Source of the DNA: Gemmatimonadota bacterium
GTDB taxonomy: Bacteria; Gemmatimonadota; Gemmatimonadetes; Longimicrobiales; Gaopeijiaceae
Length of the DNA: 60,321 nucleotides
Direction of reading: 5' to 3'
Assembly (NCBI GenBank): GCA_022340755.1
Contig: JAJDNI010000299.1
Coordinates: 1-60,321, forward strand
Shown here: positions 52,837-60,321 of the stretch, piece by piece
How positions within the stretch are numbered: position 1 is the first letter of the stretch
How the letters are laid out: each line of letters begins with the position of its first letter
The notes under the pieces: model-generated
Database searches by the model: none
The model's input: only the letters and a program-made list of their open reading frames with translations
What the model was told of the DNA's origin: nothing
Made by a program: the position numbers and the translations under genes

Positions 52837-53817
52837 ATGCAGCAGATCCGCGTTCTCTCCGCGGCGGACGTTCGGTCCGCGGTGGACATGCCCGAAGCCA
52901 TCGACGCGATGCGCGAGGCGTTCGCCTCGGTGTCGTCCGGTGATGCGGTCGTGCCCGTTCGTGTCGGTCTGGACTCCGGGCACGGCGTGCATCTCTTCAT
53001 GCCTTCCCTGCTTCGGCGTGCGGCGACGGCGGGCGTGAAGGTGGTGTCCGTGAACCCCGGGAACGCCAAGCGCGGCCTCCCCGCGGTCCACGCTGTCGTC
53101 CTGCTGCTGGATCCGGAGACGGGGCGAGCGTTGGCGATCATGGACGGCACCTGGCTGACGGCCCTGCGCACGGGCGCCGCGGGCGGGCTGGCAGCGGACC
53201 TGCTGGCCCATGCCGACGCTTCGGTGGTGGCCCTCTTCGGCGCAGGGGTACAGGCCCGGACCCAGCTGCAGGCTATGCGCTGCGTCCGAGCCGTCCGCGA
53301 AGTGCGCATCGTGTCCAAGACGGGCGCATCGGCGGAGGCACTCGCCGAGGAGCTCGAGGGGGAGGAGAATCTGCGCGTGGTACGCACACAGGACCGATCG
53401 GCGGCTCTGCGCGGCGCACACGTCGTCATTGCCGCCACCGACAGCCCGACACCCGTCTTCGACGGCGCACTGGTGGAACCGGGCACGCACGTGACTGCCG
53501 TGGGAGCGTTCACTCCGGCCATGCGAGAGGTGGATTCGGAGCTGGTGCGCCGTGCGCTCGTGGTGGTGGATCAGCGCGAAGCGGCCCTCGCCGAGGCGGG
53601 GGACCTCATCGGTCCCCTGCGGGAGGGTGCGGTGCCCGAGGACTTCATCGCCGCGGAGCTGGGGGAGATCGTGGCCGGTACACATCCCGGCCGGACATCG
53701 GGCGACGAGCTCACCCTCTTCAAGTCGGTGGGCAACGCGGCGCAAGATGTCGCCGTGGCTTCTCGCGTGCTGGCACGAGCGCGGGAGCGCGGGCTGGGGA
53801 CGGTGCTGGAGATGTGA
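52837..53817 (+). CDS. ornithine cyclodeaminase/mu-crystallin family protein (copy 2)
   Basis: A 326-residue NAD(P)-dependent family member with the same plan as the product at 35430-36437: substrate-domain stretches GVKVVSVNPGNAKRGLPAVHAVVLLLDPETG and ALRTGAAGGLAADLLAH, nucleotide-binding ALFGAGVQARTQLQAM, and the C-terminal LFKSVGNAAQDVAVASRVL typical of the ocd/archaeal alanine-dehydrogenase branch. Reaction unknown. ATG at 52837 (cgagg 8 nt upstream); divergent from the RidA operon, and both may act on imine or amino-acid intermediates (inference). Confidence 0.92.
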   Translation: MQQIRVLSAADVRSAVDMPEAIDAMREAFASVSSGDAVVPVRVGLDSGHGVHLFMPSLLRRAATAGVKVVSVNPGNAKRGLPAVHAVVLLLDPETGRALAIMDGTWLTALRTGAAGGLAADLLAHADASVVALFGAGVQARTQLQAMRCVRAVREVRIVSKTGASAEALAEELEGEENLRVVRTQDRSAALRGAHVVIAATDSPTPVFDGALVEPGTHVTAVGAFTPAMREVDSELVRRALVVVDQREAALAEAGDLIGPLREGAVPEDFIAAELGEIVAGTHPGRTSGDELTLFKSVGNAAQDVAVASRVLARARERGLGTVLEM

Positions 53818-53883
53818 CCCTCACGGGTCCCGCCGCCGGCCGGGGATCGGCGGTGGCCGGTGGATGGGCCTGGCCGCGGGACC

Positions 53884-54171
53884 TCAGCCAGCGTCGCCCT
53901 CCACGCTGCCGCCGAACGCCTCCAGCAGATCCGCGATGAGCTCGCGGGCCTCCTCCACTCGATCCGAGGGGACGAGGACCGTCACTCCGCGGGGCGTGGC
54001 TCCCATGAAGCCCGGCCCGAAGATCCCGGTGGCGTCACCCAGGATCGCAACGGGAATCCCCTCGGATTCCAGCTGCTGTCGGGCGAGATCCGCTTCGAAG
54101 CTCGCCTTGAAGGAAGCGGCTTTCGCCCAACGAATCGCGTCAGTGCGGGTGTCGGATCCCGTTTCTTGCAT
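53884..54171 (-). CDS. DUF2007-like small signalling protein
   Basis: A 95-residue protein with the pattern of the DUF2007 family (putative signal-transducing, PII-like ferredoxin fold): AASFKASFEADLARQQLESEGIPVAILGD, then GVTVLVPSDRVEEARELIADLLEAF. ATG at 54171, 4 nt after the glycosyltransferase-like gene's stop, so it is co-transcribed with it. Function unknown. Confidence 0.8.
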   Translation of the reverse strand: MQETGSDTRTDAIRWAKAASFKASFEADLARQQLESEGIPVAILGDATGIFGPGFMGATPRGVTVLVPSDRVEEARELIADLLEAFGGSVEGDAG

Positions 54172-54175
54172 CGTG

Positions 54176-56485
54176 CTACGTTCCCAGCCGGTTCCAGGCC
54201 TCGGTGCGCTCCTGGTACTTGTCTGCGGCCGCCTTGTCGCCCTCCTGCAGCATGGCCTGCGTGAGCGCCAGATAGGTCCAGGCGTAGTAGTTGGGGATGC
54301 CGATGGTCGACTGATCCGGCCAATGGCTCCACTGGTCGGGAATACCGTCGTGATGCACAAAGACCTTGTCCACCAATACTCGGGTCCGGGGCACGTTGAC
54401 CCAGTCTCCCACGACGCCGAGGTACGGGGACGGGGCCATGTGCAACACACCTGGAACCGAATCGTGCGCGAGCGAGCCGTTGTGCAGCTTGAATGCCAGG
54501 CCCTCGCGCACCAGCGCCGAGTCCAGCCCCAGCTCCGTGGCGGCGTTTCCGCTGGATGCGAAGTAGATGGGGCGCTCGTCGATGGAGTTGTTGATGATGG
54601 TCAGGGCGTACTGTTGCCACGGGTACAGGTAGGTGCCCTTGCGGAGGTGCGCCACGACGTGGCCCAGAGTCAGGTCGGTGTCCCGGTCCAGGGGAACGTA
54701 GCTCTGGGCGACCCTCTCGATAAGGGAGTCGTCCAGCGGCGTGATGGACTTGGTGGGCGAGGTGATAGGATGGTCCATCACGATGGCCACTTTGTCTCCG
54801 GCTGCCGCCGAGTCCGCCACGTACGCCGCCCCCGTGTTGTCGGACCGGTAGGGGCGCTGACAGATGATGCGGGTAGGATCCTGTGAGGGATCCTCGCCGG
54901 GCTTGCACGGCTCGGTAAGCCGCTTGAGCTGCTCCATGTACCACGGAGTGTTCAGATATGAGGTGACCATGACGGTCACGTCCTGCCGGATCCCTTCCAC
55001 CTCCTGCAGATACCAGAGCGGGAAGGTGTCGTTGTCTCCGTTGGTGAACAGGACCCCGTAGGGCTCCACGCTCATGAGCAGGTTGTAGGCCCAGTCCCGG
55101 GCGGTGGTGTCGTGGGCTCGAGATGCCCAGGTCCAGTTGCCCACAAGGGGGATGACGGCCAGGGCCAGGACAGGTGCGGTCTTGAGCAAGCTCGTCTTGA
55201 GCTCCGTCGCCGCCTCCCGCCAGAGAGTGGCGATCCCCATGCCCGACCAGAGTCCCCATACCGAGAACGAGACGATGAAGAAGTAGTCCCGCTCCCTCAC
55301 CTCGTGCAGGCTCATGTCGTGTACGGGAGACTGGAGCGAGAACCCGTACTTGAAGTTCATGTAGTAGATGAGCCCGAACGAAACCGTGCCGAACAGGGTC
55401 GCCAGGAAGATGAAGCTGGCGCGGTCGCGGCGCAGATGCTCGATGGCTCCCCAGACACCCAGGCCGGTGAAGAGCATCGTGAAGGGCAGACGCAGACGCG
55501 CGAACACGGTGTTGGTGCCGTCCAGGGCACGGGCCCATTGCCAGTCGAAGTACTGGAGGTAGTTCACCAGCTGCGAATAGAAGGGCGCCTGGCGCACCAT
55601 GACCGACGGCTTGTCGTATTGTGTGCGGTTGAGCGCCGCCGCGAGGTTCTGGCAGCCGGCCTTGCCGTAGGTGACGATGGCCTCCAGGGCGGATCCCACG
55701 CTGGGACACGTCGGTGAGGCCTCGTTGATGACGGGGTGGAGGCCTGCCCGCAGCGGCAGGACGAGATGGATGGACAGCCCCAGCACCGCCGCGCCGACGG
55801 CCGCCGCGTACAGCTTCCAGTTGAGGAACGCCTGGGGGCGCACGACCAGGATGAAGATGCCGATGGCCGGCGCCGCCAGGAACGCCATGAGGTGGTTGCC
55901 GACGCTCAGGGCGAGGATGAACGCCATCAGGACGAGGATGTTGTCGTCCTTGCCCTTGTCGAGGTTCTCCTGCCACCGCACCGCCAGCCACGACAGCAGT
56001 GCGATGGTAAGCAGGGAGACCGTGTAGACCTTCTCGTTGACGTTGGACTGGTTCCAGACCGTGAACGCCGTGGCGCTCACCAGCACCGCAGCGCTGGCGC
56101 CCACCAGGCGAAAACGCCGGTCCTCGGAGAAGTACCGGAGGATGTGGTGCACGACCAGGAACCAGAGCGCATGGGCGCCGGCGCTCATGACGGCGCTGAA
56201 CAGATTGATGCGCACGGCGACCGAGAGCCCCAGGGGAGCCAGCAGCACCGACCAGGCCCGCGCCAGAACCACGAAGGTGGGATTCCCCGGCGGATGCGGG
56301 ATTCCGAGGATGTGCCCGGTGGCGATGTACTCGCTGGTGTCCCAGAAGGCGGTAGAGCGCGCTAGGGTGACGGCGTAGAGGACGAAGACGAGTACGCCGG
56401 CCACGACGGCGGCGCCGTAGGGGGGGCGGAGGCTCCTGTCGTCCGCCGGGGTCGCCGGGGCAATGTCCGCTCGCGCTCTGGCCAT
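54176..56485 (-). CDS. DUF2723 family (GT117-like) membrane glycosyltransferase
   Basis: Large integral membrane protein of 769 residues with an N-terminal block of about 11-12 helices and a soluble C-terminal region. Family signatures: FWDTSEYIATGHILGIPHPPGNPTFVVLARAW, then GVLFTNGDNDTFPLWYLQEVEGIRQDVTVMV. DUF2723 proteins belong with protein O-mannosyltransferase-like enzymes and glycosylate proteins or lipids with polyprenyl-linked donors in studied Bacteroidota; the substrate here is unknown. The aspartate after WDTSE in the first periplasmic loop fits a catalytic role by analogy. ATG at 56485, 103 nt after HyuA, on the same strand. Confidence 0.85.
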   Translation of the reverse strand: MARARADIAPATPADDRSLRPPYGAAVVAGVLVFVLYAVTLARSTAFWDTSEYIATGHILGIPHPPGNPTFVVLARAWSVLLAPLGLSVAVRINLFSAVMSAGAHALWFLVVHHILRYFSEDRRFRLVGASAAVLVSATAFTVWNQSNVNEKVYTVSLLTIALLSWLAVRWQENLDKGKDDNILVLMAFILALSVGNHLMAFLAAPAIGIFILVVRPQAFLNWKLYAAAVGAAVLGLSIHLVLPLRAGLHPVINEASPTCPSVGSALEAIVTYGKAGCQNLAAALNRTQYDKPSVMVRQAPFYSQLVNYLQYFDWQWARALDGTNTVFARLRLPFTMLFTGLGVWGAIEHLRRDRASFIFLATLFGTVSFGLIYYMNFKYGFSLQSPVHDMSLHEVRERDYFFIVSFSVWGLWSGMGIATLWREAATELKTSLLKTAPVLALAVIPLVGNWTWASRAHDTTARDWAYNLLMSVEPYGVLFTNGDNDTFPLWYLQEVEGIRQDVTVMVTSYLNTPWYMEQLKRLTEPCKPGEDPSQDPTRIICQRPYRSDNTGAAYVADSAAAGDKVAIVMDHPITSPTKSITPLDDSLIERVAQSYVPLDRDTDLTLGHVVAHLRKGTYLYPWQQYALTIINNSIDERPIYFASSGNAATELGLDSALVREGLAFKLHNGSLAHDSVPGVLHMAPSPYLGVVGDWVNVPRTRVLVDKVFVHHDGIPDQWSHWPDQSTIGIPNYYAWTYLALTQAMLQEGDKAAADKYQERTEAWNRLGT

Positions 56486-56587
56486 GAGTACGTATTCAGG
56501 GTGGAGTGAACCGGGGCTAGCCCGGCGGAATCCGTAAGATAACTCGCTTCGTGGCGCGCAGCGCCCAACGCGTGCACCGGCCGCCCC

Positions 56588-58594
56588 TCATCGGCGAAGA
56601 AGGTGGAGGCATCCCCACCGGTCCACTTCGACTCGCCACTCCGGGGGCACCCAGGTGGTCGCACTGTATTCCTGGATGACCGCGGGGCCTTCGACGACGT
56701 GCCCGGCGGCCAGCTCGTGGCGCCACACCCGGGACGACTCGAGCCTCCGGCCTCCGTAGACGACATTGGCCGCCTGGAGGGTTGGCGGGCCCTTCGCCTT
56801 GCGCAGCTCGGGGACCTCGACGGCCTCGGGCGGTGCGGTCGCCACTACCCGTAGCGTCACCGCTTCCACGGGGGTCGAGAGACGGCGATACCCGTACCGC
56901 TCCTCGTGCAACGAATGGAACCCGTCCACCCATCCCTTGGCACCAACGCGCAGCTCGAAGCTCTGCCCCGCGTATCGCGCGTCCACGGAGCACTCGATAT
57001 GGAGCGACTCATCGTCCGCGCCCTCTTCCAGCATCTCACGACGCGCCTGCGCCTCCAGCTCGGCGAAGACCTCCGCCATGAGTGATTCGGTCCCTTCCTC
57101 GGAGTGGGACACAAGCACGGTCCGCGACAGCTCCCGGGTCACCGGCGAAGCCAGCATGCCGTAGGCCGACAACAGGCCCGGGTCCGGCGGCACCAGGGCC
57201 CGTGCGGCTCCGAGCCGCCGGGTGAGCTCCGCCACGTGGAGCCCTCCCGCGCCGCCGAAGGCCAGGACGGCGAAGTCCGCGGGATCGTAGCCCCTCTCCA
57301 CGGAGATGACGCGGAGGGCCCTCTCCATCGCCGCGTCCGCCACGGCGAGGACGCCCTCGGCAGCGGCCTCCAACGACCCGCCCAGAGCGGCGGCAATGGT
57401 GGCGAGCGGACCCTCGACGGCCGCCCGGTCCAAGCGTCCCTCTCCTCCCAGAAACGCATCCACCGGAAGTCGCTCCAGCCACACGTGGGCGTCGGTCACG
57501 GTGACGCCGTTGCCGCCGTTTCCATAGCAGATGGGGCCCGGATCCGCACCGGCGCTCTGCGGGCCCACCCGGAGGGCTCCCCCCGCGTCGACCCGTGCCA
57601 GGGAGCCACCCCCGGCCCCGACGGTGTGGATGTCGATGACGGGGATCGCCACCGGCTGGCCGTCGATGTCGAGCTCCCGGGTGCGGAGGGGCTGGCCCGG
57701 ACACAACGACACATCGGTGGAGGTGCCTCCCATGTCGAACGAGAGCACCCGCTCGTGACCGGCGCGGCGGGCCCATGTGAGCGCGCCGACGACTCCTCCC
57801 GCGGGGCCGGAGAGCACGGTGTGCACCGGCTCACGCCGGGCGCGCGCCACCGGGAGCGCACCTCCGTTGGAGCCCATGATCGTCACCCGCTCCGCACCGG
57901 AGTCGTCGGACAGGCGGCCCAGGTAGCGGGACATCACCGGAGCGACGTAGGCGTTCACCACCGTCGTGGAGGTCCGCTCGTATTCCCGGAACTCGGGAAG
58001 GAGCTCCGACGAAACCGAGAGGGGGAGTCCCGTGGAGGCCAGAGCCTCCGCCACGAGACGCTCGTGCTCGGGGTTGGCATAGGCGTGCAAGAGGCACACG
58101 GCCACCGACTCGGCGTGGCGCTCCTCCACCAGTGTGGCAAGCGCTTCCAGGACTGCGGGGTCAAGGTGCTCCACCTCCTCACCCCGGGAACCGAGGCGCC
58201 CTGGAATCCCCAGGCGGTCCTCCCGCGCAACGAGCGGTGGCGGCCGGTGACCCACGAGAGCGTAAAGCTGTGGCCGGTTTTGGCGACCGATCTCGATGAC
58301 GTCCTCGAAACCGGCATTGGTCACGAGCACCACGCGCGCGCCGCGGCGCTCCAGCAAAGCGTTGGTGGCCACCGTCGAGCCGTGAAGGAGCACGAAGCGC
58401 CCCTCCTCCGCGAGGATCCGACGGGCCCCGTCCAATACGGCCTGGGCGGGGTCGGACGGAGTGGAGGGGACCTTGAGGGTCCGGATGGCGCCGTCCTTCA
58501 GCAGAACCAGATCGGTGAAGGTACCGCCGGTGTCCACGGCGAGGATGGCGCCCGTTGACGCACCTGTCGTGGCACGGGACATTGGGTCGCTCAT
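56588..58594 (-). CDS. hydantoinase/oxoprolinase A-subunit-like protein (HyuA)
   Basis: A 668-residue protein with the ASKHA-type nucleotide-binding fold: AVDTGGTFTDLVLLKDG at the start, GSTVATNALLERRGARVVLVTNAGFEDVIEIGRQ, SGPAGGVVGA and SFDMGGTSTDVSL are hallmark motifs of the HyuA/5-oxoprolinase alpha subunit, which works with a HyuB subunit on hydantoins, oxoproline or related cyclic amides. No hyuB gene lies beside it in this window: downstream is DUF2723, upstream is the divergent trpE. ATG at 58594 is used; 58582 also possible. Confidence 0.93.
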   Translation of the reverse strand: MSDPMSRATTGASTGAILAVDTGGTFTDLVLLKDGAIRTLKVPSTPSDPAQAVLDGARRILAEEGRFVLLHGSTVATNALLERRGARVVLVTNAGFEDVIEIGRQNRPQLYALVGHRPPPLVAREDRLGIPGRLGSRGEEVEHLDPAVLEALATLVEERHAESVAVCLLHAYANPEHERLVAEALASTGLPLSVSSELLPEFREYERTSTTVVNAYVAPVMSRYLGRLSDDSGAERVTIMGSNGGALPVARARREPVHTVLSGPAGGVVGALTWARRAGHERVLSFDMGGTSTDVSLCPGQPLRTRELDIDGQPVAIPVIDIHTVGAGGGSLARVDAGGALRVGPQSAGADPGPICYGNGGNGVTVTDAHVWLERLPVDAFLGGEGRLDRAAVEGPLATIAAALGGSLEAAAEGVLAVADAAMERALRVISVERGYDPADFAVLAFGGAGGLHVAELTRRLGAARALVPPDPGLLSAYGMLASPVTRELSRTVLVSHSEEGTESLMAEVFAELEAQARREMLEEGADDESLHIECSVDARYAGQSFELRVGAKGWVDGFHSLHEERYGYRRLSTPVEAVTLRVVATAPPEAVEVPELRKAKGPPTLQAANVVYGGRRLESSRVWRHELAAGHVVEGPAVIQEYSATTWVPPEWRVEVDRWGCLHLLRR

Positions 58595-58653
58595 CGGCTC
58601 GCGCCCGTCGTCGGCGTGGTGACGCCTGGGTTCTCTGTCATCTCAAGCTCTCT

Positions 58654-58669
58654 CGGGGGCTCGCCCCCG
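58654..58669 (+). other. GC hairpin just before trpE start
   Basis: cggggg-ctcg-cccccg, a 6-bp stem on a 4-nt loop, 11 nt before the trpE ATG and followed by ttctct. It may hold back initiation or act as a terminator-like element; no Trp-rich leader peptide was found with it. Confidence 0.3.
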
Positions 58670-58680
58670 TTCTCTCCGTC

Positions 58681-60186
58681 ATGCGGCTGCAACCGTCGTT
58701 CGAACGCTTCACCGATTACGCCCGAGAGGCCCGGGTGGTCCCCGTCTGGACCGAAGTCCTCTTCGACGTGGACACGGCGGTCACCGCGTACTCCAAGCTT
58801 GCCGAGCCCCCTTTCGGATTCCTGCTGGAATCCGTGGTGGGAGGCGAGCAGTGGGCCCGCTACTCCTTCGTGGGCACGAGGCCGTCCGGCGCATGGCGGC
58901 TCAAGAGAGGCGCCGTGTCGTGGTGGACGCCCGAAGCCGGCTGGACGGACGTGCAGGCCTCCGACCCCCTGCAGGATCTGGATGCCCGCCTCCGCGCGCG
59001 TACTCCGGCGGACGTGCCCGGGCTGCCCCGTTTCCGGGGCGGCGCCGTAGGGTACTTCGGATACGACGTGGTGCGCCAGATCGAGCGGCTTCCCGATGGA
59101 CCTCCGGACGACCTGGACGTGCCGGACGGGCTCTTCGTGTTCACCGACCTGGTACTGGCCATCGACAACCTCAAGGGTCGGGCCATGGTCATTGCGTCGG
59201 TCGACGTGGAGGAAGGACTCTCCGAGAGCGAGCTGCAGGCGCAATACGACGCAGCCGCGTCGCGCATCGAGGCCATGATCCGCCGACTTCACGGGGCCAC
59301 ACCGCCACGGCCGCTCGACCTGGCCTCCGAGCCCGAGTCGGATCCTCCCTTCACGTCCTCCACGACTCGCGAGGGCTTCGAGGGCGGGGTTGAGAAGATC
59401 CGCGAGTACATCCGCGCCGGCGACGCCTTCCAGGTGGTGCTGAGCCAGAGGCTCGGGATCGACCTGAAGTCTACGCCCTTCCAGCTGTACAGGGGCCTGC
59501 GCACGCTGAACCCGTCACCCTATCTGTACTACCTGGAAATGGACGGTGTGGCGTTGGTGGGGAGCTCACCTGAGGTGCTGGTGCGCGTGGAAGACGACAC
59601 CGTCACCGTACGCCCCATCGCCGGCACCCGGCCGCGGGGTCGCACTTCCGAGGAGGACCGTGCTCTCGCCGAGGACCTTCTGGACGATGAGAAGGAGCTG
59701 GCGGAGCACCGCATGCTGGTGGACCTCGGGCGCAACGACGTCGGTCGCGTGGCTAGGTACGGCACCGTGCACGTGCCCGACCTCATGGTGGTGGAGCGGT
59801 ACTCCCACGTCATGCACATCGTCAGCCAGGTAGAGGGCAAGCTGCGTGACGGCCTGGGCGCCGTGGATGTCTTCAAGGCGTGCTTCCCCGCCGGGACGGT
59901 GAGCGGCGCCCCGAAGATCCGTGCCATGGAGATCATCGACGAGCTCGAACCCGTACGCCGCGGACCGTACGCCGGCGCCGTGGGTCACTTCAGCTACGGC
60001 GGCGAGAGCATGGATACCGCCATCACCATCCGCACGGTGCTGGTGACAGGAGGCAAGGCCTACGTACAGACCGGGGCCGGAATCGTCGCCGACTCCGACC
60101 CCGCCAGGGAGTACGAGGAGACGCTGAACAAGGCCCGGGCGCTGCTGCGGGCGGCGGCGATGGTCAGCTCGGAGGCCGCGAGCTAG
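58681..60186 (+). CDS. trpE: anthranilate synthase component I
   Basis: Converts chorismate and ammonia or glutamine-derived NH3 to anthranilate, first step of tryptophan synthesis. The 501 residues match TrpE: N-terminal domain (FLLESVVGGEQWARYSFVGTRP, the feedback-binding LLES motif), chorismate-binding domain with AFQVVLSQRLGIDL, LNPSPYLYYLEMDGVALVGSSPEVLVRVED, RPIAGTRPRGRTSEED, LVDLGRNDVGRVA, FPAGTVSGAPKIRAMEIIDELEP and ITIRT plus QTGAGIVADSDP. No trpG, trpD or other trp gene is in the window after it. ATG at 58681; a hairpin lies just upstream. Ends on a CTAG shared as stop with the convergent gene. Confidence 0.96.
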   Translation: MRLQPSFERFTDYAREARVVPVWTEVLFDVDTAVTAYSKLAEPPFGFLLESVVGGEQWARYSFVGTRPSGAWRLKRGAVSWWTPEAGWTDVQASDPLQDLDARLRARTPADVPGLPRFRGGAVGYFGYDVVRQIERLPDGPPDDLDVPDGLFVFTDLVLAIDNLKGRAMVIASVDVEEGLSESELQAQYDAAASRIEAMIRRLHGATPPRPLDLASEPESDPPFTSSTTREGFEGGVEKIREYIRAGDAFQVVLSQRLGIDLKSTPFQLYRGLRTLNPSPYLYYLEMDGVALVGSSPEVLVRVEDDTVTVRPIAGTRPRGRTSEEDRALAEDLLDDEKELAEHRMLVDLGRNDVGRVARYGTVHVPDLMVVERYSHVMHIVSQVEGKLRDGLGAVDVFKACFPAGTVSGAPKIRAMEIIDELEPVRRGPYAGAVGHFSYGGESMDTAITIRTVLVTGGKAYVQTGAGIVADSDPAREYEETLNKARALLRAAAMVSSEAAS

Positions 60187-60321
60187 CCCGCGGCGCCTGC
60201 TCCCAGGTTCTCATACAGCATACAGAGCGCCCGAATCCCCTTCTCGTACGCCTCAAGCTCGAACCACTCGTTGGGCGCGTGCAGGTTGCACCCCGGCAGC
60301 GCGAATCCCACCAGGAGCGCC
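60183..60321 (-). CDS. M20-family metallopeptidase, C-terminus only (cut by window edge)
   Basis: The last 45 residues of a gene entering from beyond the right edge. The end reads ALLVGFALPGCNLHAPNEWF then ELEAYEKGIRALCMLYENLG; the HAPNEWF motif is the conserved C-terminal His/Asn stretch of M20/M25/M40 dipeptidases. The annotated part starts at the window edge, not at a true start codon. Its stop overlaps the trpE stop on a CTAG palindrome, so the genes are convergent with no spacer. Confidence 0.8.
   Translation of the reverse strand, partial: ALLVGFALPGCNLHAPNEWFELEAYEKGIRALCMLYENLGAGAAG

Noticed and set aside
58555-58680. trp attenuator with leader peptide ahead of trpE
   Set aside because: A hairpin is present, but the in-frame stretch upstream has only two isolated Trp codons and no competing pairing was seen.
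1-60321. tRNA, rRNA, CRISPR arrays, insertion sequences, prophage genes
   Set aside because: Searched by eye on both strands; no conserved tRNA arms, repeat-spacer pattern, transposase or integrase-like product found.

Overview
This 60.3 kb window is a chromosomal segment from a high-GC bacterium, and the gene types suggest a member of the Gemmatimonadota (inference, not proven). Pointers are: two primary-like sigma factors that lack region 1.1; a TolB-like/TPR protein that opens with a typical ~80-residue membrane module; a stand-alone FtsX/MacB-type orphan permease; several exported amidohydrolases and peptidases; Omp85-like barrels; and a pilin-like globular domain of the type seen in that phylum. 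I see no rRNA, tRNA, CRISPR array, insertion sequence or prophage. Genes are dense, often overlap by 4 to 16 nt, and use GTG and TTG starts freely.

Layout. 0-9 kb: short SSB, two outer-membrane barrel proteins, a TonB-dependent receptor, a sigma factor and a DUF4126 membrane protein. 9-13 kb: fused malic enzyme (maeB) and chromate transporter (chrA). 13-18.7 kb: a compact minus-strand operon made of a possible 26-codon leader ORF, a beta-propeller/pilin-like lipoprotein, a YtrA-type GntR regulator, an ABC ATPase and permease, and two related membrane-anchored proteins. A 22-bp near-perfect palindrome lies upstream of it and is a plausible operator. 18.9-35.4 kb: M24 peptidase-like protein, TolB/TPR protein, orphan permease, amidohydrolase, MATE exporter, EVE protein, methylmalonate-semialdehyde dehydrogenase with a beta-amino-acid aminotransferase, and a penicillin acylase.

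35.4-46 kb: ornithine-cyclodeaminase-like protein with a short UvrC-like GIY-YIG nuclease, HD hydrolase, PP2C phosphatase, second sigma factor, RsgA, and a BtuFCD-type metal-chelate importer led by a lipoprotein. 46-51 kb: a translationally coupled trio of flavin reductase, membrane-bound spermidine-synthase-like protein and a fused SbcD/SbcC (Mre11/Rad50-like) protein whose nuclease and ATPase motifs are both degenerate. 51-60 kb: RidA/zinc-ribbon/ROK-kinase operon, a second ornithine-cyclodeaminase-like gene, DUF2007 and DUF2723 proteins, an orphan HyuA, trpE, and the C-terminus of an M20 peptidase.

The best candidates for something undescribed are the fused degenerate Mre11/Rad50-like protein in its three-gene unit, and the GntR/ABC operon with its operator, paired C-x7-C proteins and propeller-pilin fusion.
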